From JADKAC01 sp964492065 (lineage in GTDB: Bacteria > Bacteroidota > Bacteroidia > Chitinophagales > BACL12): a DNA stretch of 41,705 nt. The first letter of the stretch is position 1. Each line of letters begins with the position of its first letter. Where the stretch lies: positions 1 to 41,705 of the forward strand of contig CAZBHH010000023.1 of NCBI GenBank assembly GCA_964492065.1, read 5' to 3'. The notes under the pieces were generated by a model. It was not told where the DNA came from. It did no database searches and saw nothing but the letters and a program-made list of their open reading frames with translations. Of the stretch, positions 34,543 through 41,705 are shown one piece after another. The position numbers were made by a program, and so were the translations under genes.

Positions 34543-37500
34543 ATGAAACATATTAAAGAGCTACTCAACGAAAGAATACTCGTACTCGATGGTGCCATGG
34601 GTACGATGATACAACAACACCAACTCGCAGAAGCGGATTTTCGCGGAGCGCAGTTTGCCGATCACCCGAGAGATTTAAAGGGCAATAATGATATACTATG
34701 CCTGACGCAACCCGCTGTTATCCGGCAGATTCACGATGCATACCTGGAAGCGGGCGCCGATATTATTGAGACAAACACCTTTAATGCCAATCGCATTTCC
34801 CAGGCAGATTATAGCCTGGAAGCAGAGGTATATGCATTAAATGTGCGGGCGGCCGAAATTGCCCGTGAAGCAGCCGATGCGTTTAATACAAGGACACCCG
34901 GCAAGCCGCGGTTTGTGGCCGGCGCCTTAGGTCCAACCAATAAGACCTTATCCATTTCGCCGAATGTGGAAGACCCTGCCTACCGGGCGGTAACTTTCGA
35001 TACAATGGCGGAGGTCTATTACGAGCAGGCGAAAGGACTGATGGACGGTGGAGCGGATATCCTGTTGATCGAAACGATCTTTGACACCCTCAATGCGAAG
35101 GCGGCAATCTTCGCCTGTATGCAATTGTTCGAAGATACGGGGAAGGAGTTGCCGATTATGATTTCGGGGACCATTACCGATGCGAGCGGCAGAACCCTGA
35201 GCGGACAGACGCCTGAAGCGTTTTTAATTTCGGTGTCGCATGCGCCCGTGTTGAGCATCGGATTCAACTGCGCCCTGGGAGCAAAGCAATTGACGCCGCA
35301 TATTCAAACCATCGCCCACAAGACGGATGTGTTTATCAGCGCTTATCCCAATGCGGGGCTGCCCAATGCATTCGGAGAATACACCGAATCGCCGGAGACG
35401 AATGGCGACGATGTGGAAGTGTATTTAAAAAACGGTTGGGTAAATATTATAGGCGGTTGCTGCGGCACCACGCCCAAACATATAAAAGTTTTGGCCGAAA
35501 GAGCTGCCAACTATCCGCCCCGCAAACCGCCGGTGCTGCCGCAACTGCCGCAGTTCAGCGGGTTAGAGGCTTTTACAATTTTTGAAGGCAGCAATTTTGT
35601 GAACGTCGGTGAGCGGACAAATATCACGGGTTCAAAAAAGTTTAAGCGTTTTATTCTCGAGGACAAGATGGATGAAGCGGTGCGTATCGCCAGGCAGCAG
35701 GTGGAAAACGGTGCGCAGATTATCGATGTGAACATGGACGAGGGCATGCTGGATTCGGAAAAAACAATGGTGCAGTTCCTGAATGCGGTTATGAGTGAGC
35801 CGGAAATTGCCAAGGTTCCGGTAATGGTGGATTCCAGCAAATGGGAGGTGATTGTCGCGGGATTAAAATGCCTGCAAGGCAAGTCCATCGTCAACTCCAT
35901 ATCGCTGAAAGAGGGCGAAGCGGTGTTTTTGGAACACGCTGCGCTCGCCAGGAAATTGGGCGCTGCCGTGATAGTCATGGCCTTTGATGAAACCGGTCAG
36001 GCAACGGATTTTGCACAGCGGATTTCAATTTGCGAAAGGGCCTACCGCCTGCTCAGAGAACGACTGGATTTCCCGGCAACCGATATCATTTTTGACCCGA
36101 ATATACTGACCGTCGCCACCGGCATTGAAGCCCACAACGGCTATGCGCTGGATTATATCCGTGCCACAGAATGGATCAAACAACATTTACCCGGATCGCT
36201 GGTAAGCGGCGGTGTCAGCAATATCTCCTTTGCATTCCAGGGTAACGACAAGGTGCGGGAGGCGATGCATGCCGCATTTTTATATCACGCCATCCGGGCG
36301 GGGATGGATATGGGCATTGTGAATGCGGGTATGATAGATATTTACGAAAACATCCCGAAAGACCTGTTGGAAAAAATCGAGGATGTGTTGTTCAACCGCC
36401 ATGCGGAAGCAACAGAGCAATTGGTGGCATTTGCCCAGCAGTTAAAATCGCCGCAACACAGTGCAAAAGAAAATGCCGATGCATGGAGAAATGAACCGCT
36501 TGAAGAGCGGCTGCGCTACGCATTGATCAAGGGAATTACCGATTTTATTGAAACCGATTTAGAAGAGGCGAGGGAATTGTATCCCAAACCATTAGACATC
36601 ATCGAAGGCCCCTTGATGCAGGGAATGCAAACGGTGGGCGATATGTTTGGCGCCGGCAAAATGTTTTTACCCCAGGTAGTGAAAAGCGCAAGGGTGATGA
36701 AAAAAGCCGTAGCCTACCTGGAACCATTCATGAGCCCGGGTGAAAGCGCAGACGAGGGTAACGACACATCCCGGCCAACCATTGTTCTGGCAACCGTAAA
36801 AGGCGATGTTCACGATATCGGCAAAAATATTGTCGGCGTGGTGCTGGCGTGCAACAACTACAAAATTGTGGACCTTGGAGTGATGGTTCCACCGGAAAAA
36901 ATCCTGGACACCGCCGATGCAATAGGTGCGGATATTATTGGCGTCAGCGGTTTAATTACGCCCTCGCTGGATGAAATGGTGTATGTGGCGGAGGAGATGC
37001 AGCGCCGCAATATGCAAACGCCGCTGTTAATCGGCGGGGCTACCACATCCCGCATTCACACCGCCGTTAAAATTGCGCCGAAATATGCGCAGCCAGTCAT
37101 CCATGTGCCCGACGCATCACGCAGTGTGCAAATAGCCAATAGCGTTTTAGGTGAAGGCAGGAAGGCATTTTTTGAAGAGATGCGCAGCGCTTACGACACA
37201 TTGCTCAAGGAGCATGTGCAGCGCCAGGGTGCAAAGGCATTAATTCCAATTGCCGCCGCACGGGAGAACAAATACCGCATCGATTGGGATAATTACACCG
37301 CACCGGCTCCCGCACATGTGGGAATACGTGTCTTTAAAGATATAAATCTGCAGGAAGTTGCCGATTTTATTGACTGGACCCCATTTTTCAGCACATGGGA
37401 ATTGCACGGTAAATACCCGGAAATACTGGAGGACAGCGTTGTTGGGCAAGCTGCGGGAAAATTATTTGAAGATGCACAGGCGCTTTTGGACAGCCTTATT

Positions 37501-38211
37501 GCAGGGCAATGGGTCAGGGCAAATGCCATCGTCGGCATATTCCCATGTGCGGGTGACGGTGATGATATCAAAGTCTATGATGCGGAAGGCGATCAGGTGG
37601 TAGCCACACTCCATCATCTGCGCCAGCAATCCAAAAAGGCAAATGGTTTGTACAACTATTGCCTCGCCGATTTCATTAAGCCGGGGGAACCGGGCTCGGA
37701 TAAGCCGACGGATTACATCGGCGCTTTTGCAGTTACCGCCGGCATTGGCATTGAGGATACGCTAAAGGAATTTGCAGACCGCCATGACGATTACGGCAGT
37801 ATTTTGATTAAATCCCTTGCAGACAGGCTCGCCGAAGCGTTGGCCGAGCTGTTGCACTATAAAGTGCGCACCGAAATCTGGGGTTATTCGCAAGGGGAAT
37901 CATTGAATGCCGAGGAAATTATTGCCGAAAAATATAGGGGAATACGGCCGGCGCCGGGGTATCCGGCCTGCCCGGAGCACACCGAAAAAGAAACCCTGTT
38001 CAGGTTATTGGAAGTGACCCGGCATACGGGTATTCAACTCACCGAAACCATGGCAATGCATCCGGCGGCCAGTGTAAGCGGATGGTATTTTGCACATCCC
38101 GAATCCAAATATTTCGGCGTGGGGAAAATCGGCGAAGACCAGTTGCATGACTATGCAGCGAGAAAGCAGATGGATCTGCAACTGCTCGGCAAAATACTGG
38201 GGCGGGCTTAG
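34543..38211 (+). CDS. metH: Cobalamin-dependent methionine synthase MetH
   Basis: A 1,222-residue full-length MetH, transferring methyl from 5-methyl-THF to homocysteine through cobalamin. Residues 1-~325 form the homocysteine domain with zinc cysteines C243 (GFNCALG) and C306/C307 (GGCCGTTP). Residues ~350-620 form the pterin domain (NVGERTNITGSKKF). Residues ~645-890 form the B12 domain with axial H757 in DVHDIGKN. Residues ~900-1222 form the SAM-dependent reactivation domain (RPAPGYPACPEH). The ATG at 34543 is chosen over a TTG six bases earlier. All four modules are in one chain, as in E. coli. It is monocistronic and followed by a sulfatase gene with its own promoter. Confidence 0.97.
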   Translation: MKHIKELLNERILVLDGAMGTMIQQHQLAEADFRGAQFADHPRDLKGNNDILCLTQPAVIRQIHDAYLEAGADIIETNTFNANRISQADYSLEAEVYALNVRAAEIAREAADAFNTRTPGKPRFVAGALGPTNKTLSISPNVEDPAYRAVTFDTMAEVYYEQAKGLMDGGADILLIETIFDTLNAKAAIFACMQLFEDTGKELPIMISGTITDASGRTLSGQTPEAFLISVSHAPVLSIGFNCALGAKQLTPHIQTIAHKTDVFISAYPNAGLPNAFGEYTESPETNGDDVEVYLKNGWVNIIGGCCGTTPKHIKVLAERAANYPPRKPPVLPQLPQFSGLEAFTIFEGSNFVNVGERTNITGSKKFKRFILEDKMDEAVRIARQQVENGAQIIDVNMDEGMLDSEKTMVQFLNAVMSEPEIAKVPVMVDSSKWEVIVAGLKCLQGKSIVNSISLKEGEAVFLEHAALARKLGAAVIVMAFDETGQATDFAQRISICERAYRLLRERLDFPATDIIFDPNILTVATGIEAHNGYALDYIRATEWIKQHLPGSLVSGGVSNISFAFQGNDKVREAMHAAFLYHAIRAGMDMGIVNAGMIDIYENIPKDLLEKIEDVLFNRHAEATEQLVAFAQQLKSPQHSAKENADAWRNEPLEERLRYALIKGITDFIETDLEEARELYPKPLDIIEGPLMQGMQTVGDMFGAGKMFLPQVVKSARVMKKAVAYLEPFMSPGESADEGNDTSRPTIVLATVKGDVHDIGKNIVGVVLACNNYKIVDLGVMVPPEKILDTADAIGADIIGVSGLITPSLDEMVYVAEEMQRRNMQTPLLIGGATTSRIHTAVKIAPKYAQPVIHVPDASRSVQIANSVLGEGRKAFFEEMRSAYDTLLKEHVQRQGAKALIPIAAARENKYRIDWDNYTAPAPAHVGIRVFKDINLQEVADFIDWTPFFSTWELHGKYPEILEDSVVGQAAGKLFEDAQALLDSLIAGQWVRANAIVGIFPCAGDGDDIKVYDAEGDQVVATLHHLRQQSKKANGLYNYCLADFIKPGEPGSDKPTDYIGAFAVTAGIGIEDTLKEFADRHDDYGSILIKSLADRLAEALAELLHYKVRTEIWGYSQGESLNAEEIIAEKYRGIRPAPGYPACPEHTEKETLFRLLEVTRHTGIQLTETMAMHPAASVSGWYFAHPESKYFGVGKIGEDQLHDYAARKQMDLQLLGKILGRA

Positions 38212-38309
38212 CTTGTCACATTTGAAATAAAACCAATTAACTCTTTTGCGCTTTTGTGTTTGGTTTACCGGCAGGGGCGCCGGATACAACGCATCGGCAG
38301 GTATTGCAA

Positions 38310-38341
38310 TTTGTGACCCTTGCGACAAAATTGTATCTTTC
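38310..38341 (+). promoter_or_regulatory. Candidate -33/-7 promoter of the sulfatase gene
   Basis: TTTG (38310-38313) and TATCTTTC (38334-38341, one mismatch to TAnnTTTG) are 20 bases apart, the expected -33/-7 spacing for Bacteroidota, and lie 18 bases before the ATG at 38360. Confidence 0.5.
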
Positions 38342-38359
38342 ATACCTAAATGATTACAA

Positions 38360-41080
38360 ATGAAATTTCCCATTCAGATGCTCGCCGTTTGCCAGGTGGT
38401 TTTCGGTGTATGCTGCTTTAGCAGTGTAAATTCCCAGACGCCCGATCATCCCAATATTATTATGATTTATATTGACGACCTGAATGATTATGTCGAGTAT
38501 TTAGGCGGGCACCCCCAGGTGGAAACGCCGCATATCACTACTCTGGCACAGAGCGGTGTTGCGTTTACCAATGCGTTTTGCAGTTCGCCGGGGTGCGGCC
38601 CCAGCCGGACGAGTATGCTTTCAGGTAAGGATTGTTTATACACCCGCGTCTATAATAATGAGGATTATCACGGCTCTTTTCGCCAGGGGTTTAATGCAAT
38701 GTACGGCAACGAAACAGTGTATTCCATTCCCGAAATATTAAAAAGTTCCAATGAGTACTTTACCTATTCCATCGGTAAGATTTTTCATTCCGAATCGTCA
38801 AATGATTTCGATACACGTCCAATACCGATGTGCGAAAAGGAAAAGTCCTGGAACCGCCAGTCCAGTTATATTGAAACTCCTGAATTTACGGCAATAGGCA
38901 CATCTTACTTTCAATATGCCGGTTATTCCTGGGCGATGATTCCCGACAGCCTTGAATCGTATATTGATGACGTACAGATAACGGATACAGCAATTCAGTT
39001 TATCAGCGAAGTGGCGGCGGGCACTGCGGATATCTGCGATAAGTCGTTTTTCCTGGCCTTTGGAATTCATAAACCCCATACGCCGCGATTAATACCTGAA
39101 AAATATTTTCTTCCCTATTACGCAAAAGGCCTGGACCACGAGATTGCATTCAATACCTCAACTGTTGACAGCGGATATAACGGCGTGGTGATGCCGCCCC
39201 AGCCCGAAGAGTTATTTGGCGATTTTTACGCATTACCGGAAAACGGCATAGCGCAGATGTTGGCGTATAAAGGCGACCAGGAGGAGTTCTTTAACGCATA
39301 TCTGAATGGGTTGCCGGAATTGCCGGTACTGGACCCCGCCGCGAGTCCGGAACAGAATTTTGAATTGCTAATGCAGAATGAAAGAGCCAAATACGTTCTC
39401 GGGTACCTGGCCGCAGTGAAATTTTTGGATGCACAAATCGGGCGGCTGATGGATACCTTACAGCAGTTTCCCGAGATCTATAATAACACGGTGATCATTT
39501 TAGTCAGCGATCACGGGTATAGCCTGAGCGAAAAAAGGCATTACACCAAATGGGCATTGTGGGATACGGATGTGCGTGTGCCTATGATTTTTTCAGGACC
39601 GGGCATATTTGAAAACGGTGTGGTGAATACCACGGTTTCACAAATTGATTTAATGCCTACCATCTGCGATATTGCCGGTGTAACCATACCCGATATGCCG
39701 GACGGCAGCCGGTATGAAGATGGTGTGTCATTTAAAAAATTGTTGGAAAATCCCAATGCATTCTTCAATAAGCCAGCAATCTGCTCCTATAGAAAGCATG
39801 GGGGCGAAGGGTCCTGTTACCCGCATTATTCAGTCTATCACGACGGCTATCACTACATTCGGTATCACTATAACAATGAGGCCGGCGAAGTTTCTCCCTG
39901 TGAAGAGGGAAATACGCATTACGATGAAGAACTTTACTATATAGGCGTCAACCGCCAAGTAGATCCCAATGAGTGGAATAACCTGGCCGGCGACCCCAAG
40001 AATGCACCTATTATTGAATATCTGTCTTCCTTCCTGCCCGGCAATTCCAATTACCTGGAGGAAAGCATGAAAGCAGATATATTGATTCAGGGAAGTATGC
40101 CCTGCTATTTATCACATACCGGAAAGTTAAAGATGAAGGCAAAGCTGTATGCGACAAGCGGTGAATTAATCCCTTCCGCACTCATGGGCGATTACAATTT
40201 TACCTGGACAAATTCCGCTACCGGTTTGATAAAGCACGGCAATAAATTTACCTTCAAACTGTCTTCCATTCCCATGGATTATTACACGTCAAACAGCAGC
40301 TTGCGCATCTACCTGAAAGTTACCGATCAGGCGACCGGCGAAATTGTGGCGTTCAAAACCATTGAGGTAGCCATTAATCCGGACAATGTGCCCGCAATGG
40401 ATTTTACACCGGACTTAAACGGGCTGGAATTAAGCGTAAACGATGTGGAGGTTACGGGAGCTTACCAAAGTGTGCAATGGGATTTAGGCGATGGCACAAC
40501 GAGTACCTTATTTAATCCGCTTACACATATTTATTCCGGCGCAGGTGATTTCCCGATTGTGCAGACAGTCAATTATGGAAACGGTTGTGTCGTGCAGAAC
40601 CAAAAGACGGTTTATATCCGGTATGTAAATGATACATTCTGCGAGGGAGCGAGTTATGTATTGCCCGATGGCAGCGTGGTTGAAACACCGGGGAAATACA
40701 CCGTTAATTTAACCAGCGTTGCGGGCACAGATTCCGTTGTGTTCGTCAAATTGAAATACGCAGGGGGTTGTGATGAGATGCGGCACCATAATCCCGTACC
40801 ACATGGAGTCGGTGCGTATGAAGCGCCTGCTGATGCCACCTTATTTAATGTGTATCCCAATCCGGTGAATAATACCCTGTTCGTTAAACGCAGTACAGAC
40901 ATTCAACTCGCCGCCGTACAATTATATTCGATAGATGGCCGGTTGCTGGGCGATTTTGAGATGCTGCCGGGCGATGCTGTTTTGGAGATTCCCATGCGCC
41001 ACTATCCGGGCTCCGTGTATTTATTGAAAATTGTTGAACAGGCCGATGTGCGAATCTTCAGGGTGGTAAAAAGCCGGTAA
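38360..41080 (+). CDS. Secreted type I sulfatase (iduronate-2-sulfatase-like) with PKD and T9SS domains
   Basis: A 906-residue secreted sulfatase. A signal peptide spans ~1-25. Residues ~30-560 form the catalytic domain: metal ligands D39/D40 in IYIDDLND, the C79-G-P-S-R motif whose cysteine must become formylglycine, and the VSDHGYSLSEK and HKPHTPR segments of the iduronate-2-sulfatase/choline-sulfatase group. A middle beta region follows, then a PKD-like domain (~700-760, WDLGDGTTS), and the C-terminal ~75 residues (VYPNPVNNTLFVK to FRVVKSR) form a T9SS type A domain. Removal of sulfate from extracellular sulfated glycans is expected. No sulfatase-modifying enzyme was identified adjacent, although a radical SAM/SPASM gene lies ~10 kb away. 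Confidence 0.92.
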   Translation: MKFPIQMLAVCQVVFGVCCFSSVNSQTPDHPNIIMIYIDDLNDYVEYLGGHPQVETPHITTLAQSGVAFTNAFCSSPGCGPSRTSMLSGKDCLYTRVYNNEDYHGSFRQGFNAMYGNETVYSIPEILKSSNEYFTYSIGKIFHSESSNDFDTRPIPMCEKEKSWNRQSSYIETPEFTAIGTSYFQYAGYSWAMIPDSLESYIDDVQITDTAIQFISEVAAGTADICDKSFFLAFGIHKPHTPRLIPEKYFLPYYAKGLDHEIAFNTSTVDSGYNGVVMPPQPEELFGDFYALPENGIAQMLAYKGDQEEFFNAYLNGLPELPVLDPAASPEQNFELLMQNERAKYVLGYLAAVKFLDAQIGRLMDTLQQFPEIYNNTVIILVSDHGYSLSEKRHYTKWALWDTDVRVPMIFSGPGIFENGVVNTTVSQIDLMPTICDIAGVTIPDMPDGSRYEDGVSFKKLLENPNAFFNKPAICSYRKHGGEGSCYPHYSVYHDGYHYIRYHYNNEAGEVSPCEEGNTHYDEELYYIGVNRQVDPNEWNNLAGDPKNAPIIEYLSSFLPGNSNYLEESMKADILIQGSMPCYLSHTGKLKMKAKLYATSGELIPSALMGDYNFTWTNSATGLIKHGNKFTFKLSSIPMDYYTSNSSLRIYLKVTDQATGEIVAFKTIEVAINPDNVPAMDFTPDLNGLELSVNDVEVTGAYQSVQWDLGDGTTSTLFNPLTHIYSGAGDFPIVQTVNYGNGCVVQNQKTVYIRYVNDTFCEGASYVLPDGSVVETPGKYTVNLTSVAGTDSVVFVKLKYAGGCDEMRHHNPVPHGVGAYEAPADATLFNVYPNPVNNTLFVKRSTDIQLAAVQLYSIDGRLLGDFEMLPGDAVLEIPMRHYPGSVYLLKIVEQADVRIFRVVKSR

Positions 41081-41510
41081 CCGGTGTGCGGATTTCGAAT
41101 ATTCTTTTGTGAATCAGGCGTTCATTGCTGCTACCGGTATTTTTTAATTTGCAAGCGATGGGCGCATCGCAAACGGATTGCGGAAGCGCACTATACCTTC
41201 TGAATTTATGGGACGGATTTGCATCGCTTTCCGTTTTGTTCAGTACAATGTAAAGCGGTTTCTCAAAATAAAATATTAAGCCAGGAGCCCGTAGATAACG
41301 CTTTTGGAGTTCTCAGAAAATCAGTAATCCCCGGTGAGTCAACCGTGTGCCCCGCATCGAACAGCGGTTTGGCAGGTTTCGGAGCGAGTCTGTAGCCTGG
41401 AGCGCCGCGGCACTTTTTTTCATGAGCTATTGCATTTTTAGAAAAAGTCATTAATTATGACGTATTTGTCATAATAATTGACAAATTCTAAAGCGCATTA
41501 AACCAACAGC
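41081..41510. other. 430-base spacer upstream of the XRE gene
   Basis: Noncoding as far as can be seen. A 62-codon minus-strand frame (41263-41451) has no recognisable features. The right end carries two inverted repeats described separately. No terminator of the sulfatase gene was clear. Confidence 0.45.
41447..41486. promoter_or_regulatory. Paired inverted repeats, likely XRE operator
   Basis: Two palindromes lie side by side. GTCAT-N5-ATGAC (41447-41461) has perfect 5-bp arms. ATTTGTCA-N7-TGACAAAT (41464-41486) has perfect 8-bp arms. Both share the TGTCA/GTCAT half-site and lie 24 bases before the ATG at 41511, so autoregulation by the XRE protein is likely. Confidence 0.55.
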
Positions 41511-41705
41511 ATGAGTTACCTCGCATCCAATTTGAAATACTTGCGCAATCAGCGCCGGATAAGCCAGCAGGAGCTGGCGGATATGCTCAACGTTGGGCGC
41601 AGCGCCATTGCGAATTACGAAACCGGCTTCGCCAATCCGGACCATAAGGCGCTGCTCGATATTGTCAGAATATTTGACATATCGCTCGATGATTTCCTCC
41701 ACCAA
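41511..41705 (+). CDS. XRE-family helix-turn-helix regulator, partial (runs off the window)
   Basis: The first 65 residues of an XRE/Cro-CI type regulator; the window ends before its stop. NLKYLRNQRRISQQELADML followed by VGRSAIANYETGFANPD is the classic HTH_3 domain, ending in LLDIVRIFDISLDDFL. The ATG at 41511 follows two inverted repeats. The remainder could be a short regulator or a longer protein with a C-terminal domain. Confidence 0.88.
   Translation, partial: MSYLASNLKYLRNQRRISQQELADMLNVGRSAIANYETGFANPDHKALLDIVRIFDISLDDFLHQ

Noticed and set aside
41263..41451. 62-codon minus-strand frame before the XRE gene
   Set aside because: No domain pattern, poor start context, and it abuts the operator-like repeats; treated as noncoding.
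41469..41705. 78-codon minus-strand frame at the right edge
   Set aside because: It is antisense to the clear helix-turn-helix coding sequence starting at 41511.

Overview
The window looks like a chromosomal piece of a Bacteroidota (Bacteroidetes) genome. Seven predicted secreted proteins end in a Por/T9SS type A sorting domain. There is a DUF4293 membrane protein and an UpxY/NusG-like antiterminator. Ribosome binding sites are weak or absent, and the -7 box TAnnTTTG recurs just upstream of many starts. The family cannot be fixed from this sequence; a Chitinophagales/Saprospirales-like environmental lineage is a guess. No tRNA, rRNA, CRISPR array, intact insertion sequence or prophage was seen.

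Layout. 1-4.8 kb, minus strand: two related T9SS proteins; the second directly follows an 851-residue alkaline-phosphatase-superfamily/TPR/sulfotransferase fusion, itself preceded by a 68-residue basic-tailed ORF. 4.9-10.4 kb: lysS, a large T9SS surface protein, DUF4293 and truA. 10.4-15.9 kb, minus strand: a sulfotransferase-like protein paired with a class IV (branched-chain) aminotransferase, a TSUP/TauE-type exporter, moeA, moaA and purN; moaA-moeA-TSUP are packed end to end. 15.9-17.1 kb, plus strand: a hexapeptide acetyltransferase and an UpxY antiterminator, an apparent polysaccharide-locus fragment. 17.2-19.6 kb, minus strand: a soluble TPR histidine kinase and a LEA-type lipoprotein. 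19.7-23.9 kb, plus strand: htpG, a class III aminotransferase and a zinc-dependent phospholipase C-like protein. 24-29.7 kb, minus strand: a seven-repeat PKD protein with a Kazal domain, a protein-glutaminase-like lipoprotein, a radical SAM/SPASM protein and pheS. 29.7-34.1 kb, minus strand: two tandem M43-type secreted metalloproteases with a virtually identical 1.1-kb core. 34.5-41.1 kb, plus strand: full-length metH and a T9SS-exported sulfatase. 41.5 kb to the end: the start of an XRE regulator behind two inverted repeats.

The window mixes housekeeping genes (lysS, truA, purN, htpG, pheS, metH, moaA/moeA) with an outward-facing degradative set: two metalloproteases, a protein-glutaminase, a sulfatase, a phospholipase-like enzyme and adhesive or inhibitor-bearing surface proteins. 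This suits a bacterium that feeds on protein-rich or sulfated polymers. The most notable points are the recent homogenisation of the metalloprotease pair, the protein-glutaminase, the phosphatase-TPR-sulfotransferase fusion with its small neighbour, the sulfotransferase/aminotransferase pair, the cysteine-patterned PKD-Kazal protein, the antiterminator with no visible target operon, and the unusual htpG upstream region. No wholly new multi-gene system could be demonstrated.
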